A DNA stretch of 42,914 nt from JBHPCZ01 sp042573625. Its GTDB lineage: Bacteria > Desulfobacterota > Desulfobacteria > Desulfobacterales > UBA11574. The notes beneath the pieces were generated by a model. It saw only the letters and a program-made list of their open reading frames with translations. It had not been told where the DNA came from and did no database searches. This document shows, piece by piece, positions 16,887 to 25,432 of this stretch. Position numbers and translations under genes: made by a program. Position 1 is the first letter of the stretch. Each line of letters starts with the position of its first letter. The stretch is taken from positions 1-42,914 of the forward strand of contig JBHPCZ010000021.1 of the NCBI GenBank assembly GCA_042573625.1, written 5' to 3'.

Positions 16887-17180
16887 TGCCATATCAACAT
16901 ACAACATTTTTAGTCTATTCAGAGATTGCAGCTTTTTGAAACGTACCTTGCGGCAAGACTCTGGCGTGCTCTCTTCAGCCTGAGCCGCGAGATCGAAGAT
17001 TGTCGAGTTGCTGCGGAGCCAACCCTTTCGGTTCAGGTCAAGAAGTAATTGGAAGTTCCGGTTTATATTTGACATTCATTTTGTCACAATATAGTAAAGA
17101 GATCGTCTATGGGGGTTTGGCTTTTCTTGTTGCTGAATAAACCTTTGATGCTTTGAATAAATTAAGGAAAGAGAGTCAAA

Positions 17181-17648
17181 ATGAGTCACACGGAGATAGA
17201 AAATGCCCTGGAAAATTGCGAGTTTTTCGAGAGGCTGGGAGAAAGTGAAATATCAGAGATCGCCAGTCGATGCAGGATGAAGACATATGAGAGTGGCGCA
17301 TATGTATTCCGACAAGGTGATGCCGGAGAGCACCTTTATGTGATTGCGCAGGGTCATATAACCCTTGAAAGAACCGTGGATTTGGGCGTGCGAAAAGGAA
17401 GTGTCGTTATCGAAACCCTTGGCAAGGGAAGGGTTTTGGGCTGCTGGTCCACGCTTTTGGATATGCCTCACATTCTCTTGTCCTCGGCCACCTGTCGAAA
17501 ACCGACAACGGTCGTGTCTATAAAAGGCGCGGATTTACGGGCGATGATGACTGAGAACACCGAACTCGGATTTAATATATTGGAGCGGCTTTGCTTTTTA
17601 CTCCGTGACCGGATACAGGCCGCGTATGGTGCTATGGAGAGGATATAG
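17181..17648 (+). CDS. Stand-alone cyclic-nucleotide-binding-fold protein, degenerate pocket
   Basis: A 155-aa protein consisting of one CRP/cNMP-binding fold: C-E-F-F-E-R-L-G-E-S-E-I at the start, the beta-roll with Y-V-F-R-Q-G-D-A-G-E-H-L-Y-V-I-A-Q-G, and a C-terminal helix. The phosphate-binding cassette should read F-G-E ... R-[ST]-A; here it reads V-L-G-C-W-S-T-L-L and lacks both the Glu and the Arg. cAMP or cGMP binding is therefore unlikely. There is no DNA-binding domain. AAGGAAAGAG stands before the ATG. Within 11 bases of its stop begins a dispersed repeat that also follows the other stand-alone cNMP-fold gene at 40427. Function is unknown. Confidence 0.75.
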   Translation: MSHTEIENALENCEFFERLGESEISEIASRCRMKTYESGAYVFRQGDAGEHLYVIAQGHITLERTVDLGVRKGSVVIETLGKGRVLGCWSTLLDMPHILLSSATCRKPTTVVSIKGADLRAMMTENTELGFNILERLCFLLRDRIQAAYGAMERI

Positions 17649-17658
17649 CCGTTAACCT

Positions 17659-17800
17659 GAGACCTTTGAAAAACGCCCCCTTTTGCTCAATCCCGGTGTC
17701 AGGCTCAGATTTTAATCCTCGAAATACTCAATGTATTCCTGTGGTTAAAATCTTCGCCTTCCGTGGCATTTAACAAGATTGAACATTTTTCAAAGGTCTC
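17659..17800. repeat. GAGACCTTTG-ended repeat, copy A (142 bp, shortest)
   Basis: It starts GAGACCTTTGAAAAA and ends TTTTTCAAAGGTCTC, perfect 15-bp terminal inverted repeats. Three longer copies lie at 38755-39000, 39145-39390 and 40945-41158. Compared with them, copy A lacks the two 36-bp hairpin modules and the inverted 34-bp module, so it probably shows the element before those insertions. No ORF is present. Confidence 0.85.
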
Positions 17801-17936
17801 AACCTATACCGTGACTTTGTAGAAATTGTTGCAGGTATCGCCTTGAACAAGAAATCTTAGCCCCCTAATAACAGACCGAACAGGTCGGAATGTCTGGTTT
17901 CAATGCCGGAAGAGTACACTATACCACGAGCAGACC

Positions 17937-18470
17937 ATGAATGAAACATTCAGCGCGGAAGAAGAAGAGATACTGAATGATATACGCTCCCGCATCACCG
18001 ATTTTGGGAAAGAAAGAAAAAATCTTATTCCCATCTTGCAGATGATTCAAGAAGCGCATGCCTATCTCCCGACGGATGCCATTAAAATGGTGGCGCATCA
18101 TCTGGAAATTCCCCCGAACGAGGTATATGGCGTGGCGACCTTCTACAACCAGTTCCGCTTCCATCCACCGGGCAGGCACCCGATCAAGGTGTGCCTGGGT
18201 ACGGCCTGCCATGTTAGGGCGGGCGATATCATCCTTGAGAATTTTGAGCGGAAGCTGGAAATTTCCGAGGGTGAAACCACACCGGACAGAGAATACAGTA
18301 TTGAAAAAGTCGCTTGTGTAGGATGCTGCGCTCTGGCTCCTGTGGCTGTTATTGGTGAAACCGTTCACGGGCACATGGCTCCGAGCAAGGTGGAAGGCCT
18401 AATCCTGCGGTGTCAGATTGAAAAAGAAATGGAAGAACGCGAAAAAGAGAAAAATGAATTCGAGCAATAA
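17937..18470 (+). CDS. nuoE: NuoE/HoxE-like NADH dehydrogenase 24-kDa subunit
   Basis: A 177-aa thioredoxin-like [2Fe-2S] protein of the NuoE/HoxE family, the electron-relay subunit of soluble NADH-oxidising modules. The four ligands are C86 and C91 (V-C-L-G-T-A-C) and C127 and C131 (C-V-G-C-C). E-V-Y-G-V-A-T-F-Y-N-Q-F is the family signature. The C-terminus carries an extra charged Glu/Lys tail. It is the first gene of an operon with NuoF-like and NuoG-like genes and overlaps the next gene by 17 bases. The ribosome-binding site before ATG 17937 is weak. The module could feed a hydrogenase, formate dehydrogenase or bifurcating partner encoded elsewhere. Confidence 0.9.
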   Translation: MNETFSAEEEEILNDIRSRITDFGKERKNLIPILQMIQEAHAYLPTDAIKMVAHHLEIPPNEVYGVATFYNQFRFHPPGRHPIKVCLGTACHVRAGDIILENFERKLEISEGETTPDREYSIEKVACVGCCALAPVAVIGETVHGHMAPSKVEGLILRCQIEKEMEEREKEKNEFEQ

Positions 18471-20397
18471 TAAGAAACCGGACCAGTTTTTTGCCGCCAT
18501 CCGGGATGAGGCCGGGAAACGCCGCAAAAAATTTACGGAAGCCGCCGTTCCGAAGATCCACATCGGCATGGCAACCTGCGGTATTGCTTCCGGGGCGTTG
18601 GAGACAAAAAGGGCATTTGAAGAAGCGCTTGCCGAACGAAACATGGAGGCCCTGATCCATTCCACTGGATGCATCGGACATTGTTATGCCGAACCGGTGG
18701 TTATCATTGATCACCCTGATTCCGGATTCCCGCCGATTTTCTATCCCGAGGTCAATGCGGGTAAGGCCAAAATGCTTGTGAAACTTTTTCTCGAAGAAGG
18801 CGACCCTCGCTTTGAACACATACTCGGCGCAATGGAAGCCAACGAGCTGATTCCCTCGGTCATGGACTTTTCCCGGTTCAACCAGGAAAAGCGGATCGTT
18901 ATGGAAAAATGCGGATTCATTGACCCCGAAGACATCTATGACTACATTGCCGGGGACGGGTATTCAGCGCTTTTAAAGGCACTTAAAATGGAACCTGATG
19001 GAATTATAAAAGAGATTCAAAGTGCCGGTCTGAGAGGAAGGGGGGGCGCCGGTTTTCCCACCGGTAAAAAGTGGGAATTGGCTTTTCGTGCAGTTGATAA
19101 GGACAAAATCGTTATCTGTAACGCGGACGAAGGAGATCCCGGTGCTTACATGGATCGAACCATTCTCGAAAGCAATCCGCATCAGGTCCTTGAAGGCCTG
19201 GCCATCTGCGCCTACGCTGTCGGCGCTGCCAAGGCCGTGATCTATGTTCGGGCGGAATATCCCCTTGCTGTAAAAATATTTGCGAAGGCCGTACAGCAGG
19301 CAAAAGAGCTGAGTCTTCTGGGCAAAGAGATTCTTGGCAGTTCGTTTGATCTGGAAGTCGATGTTTTCCAGGGATCCGGCGCTTTTGTCTGCGGGGAAGA
19401 AACAGCACTGATTCAATCTGTAGAGGGGAAGCGGGGAATGCCCCAACACCGGCCACCCTATCCGGTTGAGAAAGGCCTCTGGAATCAACCGACGGTCATC
19501 AATAATGTGAAAACCCTCGCCTCTGTCCCGCCCATCATCAAAAAGGGTGCAGACTGGTACAGGGAGATCGGTACCGATGAAAGCCCCGGAACCGCCATAT
19601 TTTCCGTGGTGGGGAATGTCGTTCACGCAGGACTTGTGGAAATCCCCATGGGCGTATCGTTGCGGACGCTGATCTTTGATATATGCGGTGGTATTTTGAA
19701 GAAAAAGAAATTCAAGGCTGTCCAGATCGGGGGGCCCTCGGGGGGATGCCTGCCTGAAGATTTTTTAGACACGCCCATTGATTTCGATTCACTGACAGAA
19801 GCAGGGGCCATGATGGGCTCCGGCGGCATGGTGGTAATGGATGAGGATTCCTGCATGGTGGATGTCTCACGGTATTTTCTTGATTTCACCCAGAACGAAT
19901 CGTGCGGCAAATGCACTTTTTGCAGGATCGGCACCCGGCACCTGCTCAATATATTGGACCGGATTACCCATGGTGAAGGCCGTGATGAAGATCTGGATCT
20001 CTTGAAAAATCTGAGTGAAGATATAAAAAACGGCTCTCTCTGCGGCCTGGGTAAAACCGCACCCAACCCGGTGCTGACATCCCTTAAGTATTTCAGGGAT
20101 GAATACGAGGCTCATATTAAGGAAAAGCGATGTCCGTCCGGCACATGCCGGGCGCTGACCGCTTTTTATATTGATCTGGAGGCTTGTCTTGTCGGCTGCG
20201 AAGCCTGCGTTGCATGCTGTCCGGTGGATGCCATCTTTACCACCCGCAATCGGAAGAAAGGGATCGACCAGGAACTCTGCGTCAAATGCGGTGAATGCGT
20301 GGTGGCCTGTCCGCCGGAATATGATGCGGTTCGAAAGGTGTCGCCATCTCATCTGGTACCTGTTATCGAGCGCCCGGCGGCGCCGAAAAGCGAATGA
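18454..20397 (+). CDS. nuoF: NuoF-like NADH-binding flavoprotein with C-terminal ferredoxin domain
   Basis: A 647-aa NADH:acceptor flavoprotein. Domains in order: an N-terminal thioredoxin-like domain with C42, C73 and C77 (A-T-C-G-I-A-S-G and S-T-G-C-I-G-H-C); the NuoF core with NADH/FMN motifs G-L-R-G-R-G-G-A-G-F-P-T-G and C-N-A-D-E-G-D-P-G-A; the [4Fe-4S] motif E-S-C-G-K-C-T-F-C-R-I-G-T; and a C-terminal 2x[4Fe-4S] ferredoxin domain (C-L-V-G-C-E-A-C-V-A-C-C-P, C-V-K-C-G-E-C-V-V-A-C-P). This is the layout of HydB- or NfnB-like subunits of soluble hydrogenases and electron-bifurcating complexes, not of respiratory complex I. ATG 18454 overlaps nuoE by 17 bases; an upstream TTG at 18418 is less likely. 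Confidence 0.92.
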   Translation: MNSSNNKKPDQFFAAIRDEAGKRRKKFTEAAVPKIHIGMATCGIASGALETKRAFEEALAERNMEALIHSTGCIGHCYAEPVVIIDHPDSGFPPIFYPEVNAGKAKMLVKLFLEEGDPRFEHILGAMEANELIPSVMDFSRFNQEKRIVMEKCGFIDPEDIYDYIAGDGYSALLKALKMEPDGIIKEIQSAGLRGRGGAGFPTGKKWELAFRAVDKDKIVICNADEGDPGAYMDRTILESNPHQVLEGLAICAYAVGAAKAVIYVRAEYPLAVKIFAKAVQQAKELSLLGKEILGSSFDLEVDVFQGSGAFVCGEETALIQSVEGKRGMPQHRPPYPVEKGLWNQPTVINNVKTLASVPPIIKKGADWYREIGTDESPGTAIFSVVGNVVHAGLVEIPMGVSLRTLIFDICGGILKKKKFKAVQIGGPSGGCLPEDFLDTPIDFDSLTEAGAMMGSGGMVVMDEDSCMVDVSRYFLDFTQNESCGKCTFCRIGTRHLLNILDRITHGEGRDEDLDLLKNLSEDIKNGSLCGLGKTAPNPVLTSLKYFRDEYEAHIKEKRCPSGTCRALTAFYIDLEACLVGCEACVACCPVDAIFTTRNRKKGIDQELCVKCGECVVACPPEYDAVRKVSPSHLVPVIERPAAPKSE

Positions 20398-20424
20398 CTA
20401 TGATAAACTTTAGGATAAGGCACT

Positions 20425-21096
20425 ATGGTTAAACTTCAGGTGGATGGGAAATTGATTGAAGCAAAGCAGGAGACGAGCCTTCTTCAGGCCTGCCTTGACA
20501 ACGACATCTACGTCCCCAACCTCTGTTTTTTAAAGGATCTGGAGAGCCCGCCCGCGTCCTGCAGGCTGTGTTTTGTTGACATCGAGGGGGAGGCAAAACC
20601 GGTGACTTCATGCACCGTTACAGTCAAAGACGCCATGGTTGTCAAAACCGACACACCGCCGGTCCGGCGATTGCAGCGTGCGGCCCTTAGACTCCTCTTA
20701 TCGGTCCACGATGTAGACTGCAAGAACTGCCCGGCAAATAAAAAATGCGAATTGCAGCACCTGGCCAAATTCTTAAAAATCGGATTAAAGTCCAAGGGCC
20801 TCGAACGCATTTTAAAAGAACCTGATATCGATCGGGAACACCCGCTTTTGGATTATTATCCGAATCGATGTGTTTTGTGTGGAAAATGTGTTCATGTTTG
20901 CCGGAATGCACACGGTCAGCCTTCCCTGACCTTTGCCAAACGGGGGTTTGATACGATCATCAGCTCATACGGTGAAAAGGATGGGTCCACGCTTCCCTGT
21001 ACCCAATGTGCCGCCTGTGTCGATATCTGTCCGGTCAGCGCCATTGTCCTGAAAGAGAGTGCCGGCCCGAAGGATCAGCTTCAAAGTGAGGGTTAA
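20425..21096 (+). CDS. Short NuoG/HoxU-like iron-sulfur subunit
   Basis: A 223-aa protein equal to the N-terminal Fe-S part of NuoG, without the molybdopterin-like domain, as in HoxU and [FeFe]-hydrogenase diaphorase subunits. It has a plant-type [2Fe-2S] domain (C34, C46, C49, C63), a His-Cys3 [4Fe-4S] segment (H-D-V-D-C-K-N-C-P-A-N-K-K-C), and two [4Fe-4S] motifs (C-V-L-C-G-K-C-V-H-V-C and C-T-Q-C-A-A-C-V-D-I-C-P). It would collect electrons from the NuoEF pair. No hydrogenase H-cluster or catalytic subunit is encoded next to it. It starts 28 bases after nuoF and abuts the next gene with no gap. Confidence 0.88.
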   Translation: MVKLQVDGKLIEAKQETSLLQACLDNDIYVPNLCFLKDLESPPASCRLCFVDIEGEAKPVTSCTVTVKDAMVVKTDTPPVRRLQRAALRLLLSVHDVDCKNCPANKKCELQHLAKFLKIGLKSKGLERILKEPDIDREHPLLDYYPNRCVLCGKCVHVCRNAHGQPSLTFAKRGFDTIISSYGEKDGSTLPCTQCAACVDICPVSAIVLKESAGPKDQLQSEG

Positions 21097-21816
21097 ATGC
21101 AGGAATATACGATTCACCCGCTGGTTGTTGGCGTCAATGAAACAGACCAGGGGATAATGACCTATCTTCGTGACTATGGGAAACGAATCTGGCTGCCGAT
21201 TTACGTTTTTTACATTAAAGGCGGTGAAAAAAATATACTGGTCGACACCGGGCTTGAGGAATTTGTCGTACCGGAAGAGGTGGGGCAGACATATGGATTC
21301 GATGTGCTTGAGTTCGAAGATGCGCTGGCCACTGTCGGTTTAAAGCCCGAGGATATCGACGTTATCATTCACACGCATCTTCATAACGACCACTGTGAAA
21401 ATGACTATAAGTGCGTTAATGCAGATGTGTATGTGCAGAAGGATGAATATGAATTTTTCAAACATCCGCATCCGGTGGATCACAGGTATTATTCCGACAT
21501 CCTTGATGATGTTAAAGTGATCGAAGTGGAAGGGGACAGCAACATACTCGACGGCATCGATGTGATTTATACCCCCGGCCATACCGTTGGCGGACAGTCT
21601 GTGGCCATACGAACATCAGAAGGAAAGGCGATCATCACGGGATTCTGCTGCAATGATAAAAACTTCCCGGCAACCGGCCCTGCCATTTCGCCCGGTGTGC
21701 ACATTAATGTCATGGATGCTTATGATTCAGCTCAAAAAATAAAGGCGATGGCAGATATCCTTATTCCCCTTCACGATCTTTCCATTGGAAGGTTAAAGCG
21801 GATTCCTTCTGCCTAA
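21097..21816 (+). CDS. MBL-fold metallo-hydrolase, N-acyl-homoserine-lactonase-like
   Basis: A 239-aa metallo-beta-lactamase-fold protein. The metal motif H-T-H-L-H-N-D-H is complete (H94, H96, D98, H99), and a further His is in Y-T-P-G-H-T-V-G-G-Q-S. The sequence around it and the spacing (V-D-T-G-L, I-P-L-H-D at the end) resemble the AttM/AiiA lactonase subgroup. Its start directly follows the NuoG-like stop, so it is translationally coupled to a redox operon, which makes quorum quenching an unlikely role. A hydrolase acting on a thioester, lactone or other metabolite of the same pathway is as likely. The substrate cannot be told. Confidence 0.8.
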   Translation: MQEYTIHPLVVGVNETDQGIMTYLRDYGKRIWLPIYVFYIKGGEKNILVDTGLEEFVVPEEVGQTYGFDVLEFEDALATVGLKPEDIDVIIHTHLHNDHCENDYKCVNADVYVQKDEYEFFKHPHPVDHRYYSDILDDVKVIEVEGDSNILDGIDVIYTPGHTVGGQSVAIRTSEGKAIITGFCCNDKNFPATGPAISPGVHINVMDAYDSAQKIKAMADILIPLHDLSIGRLKRIPSA

Positions 21817-21833
21817 AAAAGGACATTCAACAT

Positions 21834-22178
21834 ATGGCAACAGAGAACGATGTTGTACTGATACACTTCGATGACAACCCCCTGACATTTGCCAGAATAG
21901 AAAAAATTTCTCCGGATATTAAAAAGGACTGGTATCACGTTAAACTGCTGTTGCTCCAGGTGCCGCCTCAGGCGGTCACGTGGATCCTTCGGGATGCTTA
22001 TATCAGCGGCGAAGAGTTCACCATGGACGGCAAACGGATGCGGCTGGAAAAAGTGGTTTGTCCGGAAGACCCCGAAGACTCCGCTGCCCTGAAAGAAGCG
22101 ATTAACAAAAGGGATCAAAAGCCCAGGGGCGAGGGCAGTGCAAAAGTGATATCTTTGAAAGACCTTAAGAAAAAATGA
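21834..22178 (+). CDS. Conserved-looking small protein at the end of the nuo-like operon
   Basis: A 114-aa soluble protein starting M-A-T-E-N-D-V-V-L-I-H-F, with a compact alpha/beta-looking core (residues 5-75, including L-L-L-L-Q-V-P-P-Q-A-V-T-W) and a charged, Lys-rich C-terminal tail. I recognise no family. It starts 17 bases after the MBL gene and is almost certainly co-transcribed with the NuoEFG-like genes. No signal peptide, membrane segment or cysteine cluster is seen, apart from one Cys (V-V-C-P). Confidence 0.7.
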   Translation: MATENDVVLIHFDDNPLTFARIEKISPDIKKDWYHVKLLLLQVPPQAVTWILRDAYISGEEFTMDGKRMRLEKVVCPEDPEDSAALKEAINKRDQKPRGEGSAKVISLKDLKKK

Positions 22179-22408
22179 CTTTTTCTCGATAACATTTGAA
22201 AATATATATCCTTCGGGAAAATCCGATTGTATCGTAAAGGAGACTGGTAATATATCCCGGAAGGCATGGCGCATTCGGCGACGTTTCCCACTCGAGTGCA
22301 GGCCATCGACGTCTTTGCCGATCCTGAACGTTATCACGCGAAGTGAATCCGGGCTATCAAGGACGGTCGCTGCAATCCTGCCTGATTAAAATCGTTCCCG
22401 TATACAGT

Positions 22409-23293
22409 ATGAAAAAATCAACCCAAGTCGTTATATCCGCTTCCAGAAGGACCGATATCCCGGCCTTTTATATGGGCTGGTTCATGGAACAGATCAAACA
22501 GGGATACTTTGAGTCAATCAATCCATATAATCGAAATGTGACCCAAGTGTCGGCCACTCCGGATGATGTCCACACCATTGTGTTCTGGTCAAAAAATTTT
22601 GGGGCTTTTCTCGAGGGAGGTTTCGGTGAAAAACTGTCGGAAACGGGGTTTAATTTATTTTTCAACTTTACTGTTAATTCGGATTGTTCCATACTTGAAC
22701 CGCGCGTACCCCCCTTAAATGAGCGTTTTGTTCAAATGAAAGCCCTCTGCAAACAGTTTGGTGCAAAAAGCGTAAACTGGAGATTCGATCCTATCTGTTT
22801 TTACAATACAGATCAAAATGAAATACAGGACAATCTGCATGACTTTTCCCGTATTGCAGCCGAAGCGTCGCAATGCGGTATCCGAAGATGCATCACCAGC
22901 TTCATGGATGATTACCCGAAGATTCGGAAACGGATTGGCGCCATGCCGGGGTTTTCGTTTGTCGATCCGCCTTTGGAACAAAAAAAGAAAATTCTGCTTT
23001 TAATGGAAAAGGAGCTGGCAGAAAAGAGTATTTGTCTGTATACCTGCTGTGAAAAAAAAGTTCTGGCGTCTCTGCCAAAAGAATCGCAGATTAGAAGAAG
23101 TTCATGCATTCCCAGCGATCTTTTGGTAGATCTGTTCGAAGGGCATCTCAGCTTCAGGATAGACTCAGGGCAGAGAATAAAGGATGGGTGCGGGTGCAGG
23201 GTCTCTACTGACATCGGAGCGTATCATCTGCATCCGTGTTATCACAACTGCCTCTTTTGTTATGCAAATCCGTCTTCGCAAAAACCTGAATGA
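22409..23293 (+). CDS. DUF1848 family protein
   Basis: A 294-aa protein of the DUF1848 family, recognised by V-I-S-A-S-R-R-T-D-I-P-A-F-Y at the N-terminus, the segment V-F-W-S-K-N, N-W-R-F-D-P-I, and the C-terminal cysteine cluster C-G-C-R-V-S, H-P-C-Y-H-N-C-L-F-C-Y-A-N-P. The C-x3-C-x2-C spacing in the last motif resembles that of radical-SAM and spore-photoproduct-lyase-like proteins, and the family has been linked to Fe-S chemistry by this motif only. Function is unknown. I chose ATG 22409 because conserved sequence begins there; a GTG at 22343 is in frame, and neither has a strong RBS. Confidence 0.8.
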   Translation: MKKSTQVVISASRRTDIPAFYMGWFMEQIKQGYFESINPYNRNVTQVSATPDDVHTIVFWSKNFGAFLEGGFGEKLSETGFNLFFNFTVNSDCSILEPRVPPLNERFVQMKALCKQFGAKSVNWRFDPICFYNTDQNEIQDNLHDFSRIAAEASQCGIRRCITSFMDDYPKIRKRIGAMPGFSFVDPPLEQKKKILLLMEKELAEKSICLYTCCEKKVLASLPKESQIRRSSCIPSDLLVDLFEGHLSFRIDSGQRIKDGCGCRVSTDIGAYHLHPCYHNCLFCYANPSSQKPE

Positions 23294-23657
23294 CGAGAAG
23301 GTAAAAACAGATGAAAATTCAGACCCTTTGTGGTTCAACTCATTTTTTTCATAAAACATGATAGAAGTTTTCAAAATAACATTCCGTTTCCGCCGCCGGA
23401 TAATTTCGTCTAGATCGGCAAGAACTCGCAAACAAAAGCGCGTAAAATCGAACATTGATAGGGTTTTAAGAATATAGTGCCGCAATATGATTTTGTTCTT
23501 CCAATGAAGGCATGTTGATGATGTTCGCTTTAACGCGCTCTAATTTCCTCAGACAGCTTCCCGACCTAAACGAAATCATCCGGCAGCTTGCAAAAAATAT
23601 GAACCCGGGTGACTTAATCGGAACATAATATATGGCAATGACTATAATGGTTAAATA
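23294..23657. other. Intergenic region with an inverted gene-fragment pair
   Basis: Two inverted, similar segments lie at 23392-23455 and 23521-23587 with 65 bases between them. Read outward, each encodes a similar peptide: minus strand from 23455 M-F-D-F-T-R-x-x-L-R-V-L-A-D-L-D-E-I-I-R, and plus strand from 23521 M-F-A-L-T-R-x-x-L-R-Q-L-P-D-L-N-E-I-I-R (35 aa, stop at 23628). The left copy runs on into K-R-N-V-I-L-K-T, a piece of which recurs near 7287-7310. These look like remnants of a duplicated gene or of a mobile element. I do not recognise the family. Confidence 0.5.
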
Positions 23658-24626
23658 ATGATGAAAATCGGTTCAGTCGACCTCGACAATGTTACGGTTT
23701 TGGCACCCCTTGCAGGGATTACCAACCTCCCTTTTCGGATTCTTGCCAGGAAAGCGGGGTGTGCCCTGGTTTGCTCGGAAATGGTCAGCGCGAACGGACT
23801 GGTCCACCGATCCCAAAAGACGCACCAGATGCTCGACAGCCGGCCGGACGAAAAGCCACTCTCTGTTCAGATATTCGGTTCTGATCCTTTGATCATGGCG
23901 GATGCCGCTGCCATAGTTGAATCCTCAGGGGCCGACATTCTCGATATTAACCTTGGCTGCCCGGTAAAAAAGATACTTAAAAGCGGTTCCGGTGCAGCAC
24001 TCATGAAAGCGCCGGAAAAAGTCGAGGCGATACTCCGTGCGGTTCGAAAATCGATTCGAATTCCGCTGACCATAAAATTGCGAACCGGATGGGATCAATC
24101 AGGAGCCCAAGCCTTTAAAATCGCTGAAATTGCCGAGGCCTGCGGTGTGGATGCCATTACCCTGCATCCGCGAACCGTCGGGCAGGGATTCGGCGGCAGG
24201 GCTGAATGGTCCCTGATTGCCCGGATAAAAAAACGGACGTCCTTACCCGTTATCGGAAACGGGGATATCGTTAAACCGGAACATGCAATAGAAATGCAAA
24301 ATCAGACCGGTTGCGATGCCGTTATGATCGGAAGGGCAGCCATCGGGACGCCATGGATATTTTCCCAGATCTTGGCCCTTGTTCAGGGTGATGACGTTTC
24401 TTCCCCGGACCTTTCCCATCGTTTTGAGTTGATGATTACATACCTCCGAAACTCGGTGATGCAATTTGGAGAACAGCGGGCATGCCAGATGATGCGCAGC
24501 CGCCTGGGCTGGTTTGTTAAGGGGCTTCGATACAGCAGTAGATTCCGGGATTCCATTAAACAGATTTCGACTGAAACCGAAGCCATGGCGCTGATCAGAG
24601 ATTACAGGAATTTTCTACAACCTTAA
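23658..24626 (+). CDS. dusB: tRNA-dihydrouridine synthase
   Basis: A 322-aa FMN enzyme that reduces uridine to dihydrouridine in tRNA D-loops using NADPH. The TIM-barrel signature L-A-P-L-A-G-I-T-N-L-P-F-R opens the protein, the catalytic Cys is in D-I-N-L-G-C-P-V-K-K, and FMN-binding motifs I-K-L-R-T-G-W, L-H-P-R-T and G-N-G-D-I follow, then G-R-A-A-I-G-T-P-W-I-F. The V-C-S-E-M-V-S-A and G-S-G-A-A-L-M segments fit the DusB subgroup. Length is normal. It appears monocistronic; the start (ATGATG at 23658) has no strong RBS. Confidence 0.93.
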   Translation: MMKIGSVDLDNVTVLAPLAGITNLPFRILARKAGCALVCSEMVSANGLVHRSQKTHQMLDSRPDEKPLSVQIFGSDPLIMADAAAIVESSGADILDINLGCPVKKILKSGSGAALMKAPEKVEAILRAVRKSIRIPLTIKLRTGWDQSGAQAFKIAEIAEACGVDAITLHPRTVGQGFGGRAEWSLIARIKKRTSLPVIGNGDIVKPEHAIEMQNQTGCDAVMIGRAAIGTPWIFSQILALVQGDDVSSPDLSHRFELMITYLRNSVMQFGEQRACQMMRSRLGWFVKGLRYSSRFRDSIKQISTETEAMALIRDYRNFLQP

Positions 24627-24663
24627 ATGAGCGTAAACAAAAAAAAGAAACATTGGGTCATAT

Positions 24664-25278
24664 TTAATCCGGATATCCTTTTACTTTGAAAGAATCGGTT
24701 TTATTTCCAATTTCCAAAAGTTTAATGTGTCTCAGGTTATTCCTTACCGCTTTTAAATCAATCGTTAAAATCATATCACTGTTGGTTGTTGGAAAAGTCT
24801 CGGCGCCAAACTTTTTTCGGTAGTAACGCGCCCTGTCACCTGTCGGTTTGATGGTAAAAACGCCAATGCCATGTTCAAAAGCGGTTTCCATGGCAATAAC
24901 CATCATTATTTCGTCTAAATTCCAGATACCCTTTTCTCCTTTATTTCGATATTTTTCCTCAACATAAAGTCCAACATCATGCCTGGGTCTCAAATCCTTG
25001 AATGGAAAAATAGACTTTCCAAAAGATTTTCTGAATCGATTGGAAAACGGCAGTCCGATAACAGGGGAGCCAAAGGCATGGGCCAGCATAATTTCGCCCT
25101 TTAAATCAAAATCTAAATATGCAACATGTGTTGATGTATCCAGATCAAATGCATCAACCATGCAGTACCCCCGCATCGAAAAAGCCAGACGCACCGAGTC
25201 CGTCTTGTAAATTGCGTATCCTTTTTCATTCAGTTCTCGATAATTCAGGGTGTACCATGACATGTGTTGATTTTTCAT
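24664..25278 (-). CDS. GNAT-like acetyltransferase-fold protein
   Basis: A 204-aa protein. The middle and C-terminal part resembles a GNAT fold: V-G-L-Y-V-E-E-K-Y-R-N-K-G (beta-4 and an acetyl-CoA-loop-like R-x-x-G), a helix A-M-E-T-A-F-E-H-G, and R-Y-Y-R-K-K-F-G-A-E, the usual 'Y-x-K-x-G-F' ending. The N-terminal 80 residues have no recognisable motif. Substrate is unknown. Start codons at 25278 and 25263 are both possible and neither has a good RBS. It lies 119 bases downstream of the Gate-domain gene on the same strand, separated by three hairpins. Confidence 0.5.
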   Translation of the reverse strand: MKNQHMSWYTLNYRELNEKGYAIYKTDSVRLAFSMRGYCMVDAFDLDTSTHVAYLDFDLKGEIMLAHAFGSPVIGLPFSNRFRKSFGKSIFPFKDLRPRHDVGLYVEEKYRNKGEKGIWNLDEIMMVIAMETAFEHGIGVFTIKPTGDRARYYRKKFGAETFPTTNSDMILTIDLKAVRNNLRHIKLLEIGNKTDSFKVKGYPD

Positions 25279-25299
25279 TGTTGATTTTTGCAAAACAAA

Positions 25300-25399
25300 C
25301 CGGGTGCTTCGCACCCGGATGCAAGTTCAACTTTAAAGCACTGACGTGCCTTTGTCTTTTCGGCCTATGGCCGAAAATTCAAGCCCCCCGCTTTGCGGG
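25300..25399. repeat. Cluster of three perfect hairpins
   Basis: CCGGGTG-CTTCG-CACCCGG (25300-25318), TTTTCGGCC-TAT-GGCCGAAAA (25358-25378) and CCCGC-TTT-GCGGG (25387-25399) lie within 100 bases. They separate two minus-strand genes and could attenuate or terminate the upstream transcript, or be REP-like units. Confidence 0.6.
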
Positions 25400-25432
25400 T
25401 GGTAGTTGACTCGCGGGAAACAGAGTGAGGAT

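Noticed and set aside
16788..17075. 95-codon minus-strand ORF
   Set aside because: Low-complexity hydrophobic C-terminus, no RBS, no recognised family, and it overlaps the second FadR-like palindrome. Parts could be a decayed gene.
21097..21816. Quorum-quenching AHL lactonase
   Set aside because: The motif fits the subgroup, but coupling to a redox operon makes this role unsupported; only the fold and metal site are claimed.
22266..22346. 26-codon ORF with GGAAGG upstream (MAHSATFPTR...)
   Set aside because: Looks gene-like in codon use and RBS, but is too short and unrecognised to support. It may be the remnant of a longer gene.
23699..23715. Sigma-54-like TGGCACCCCTTGCA
   Set aside because: The spacer is 3 bases instead of 5, and the site lies inside the dusB coding region.
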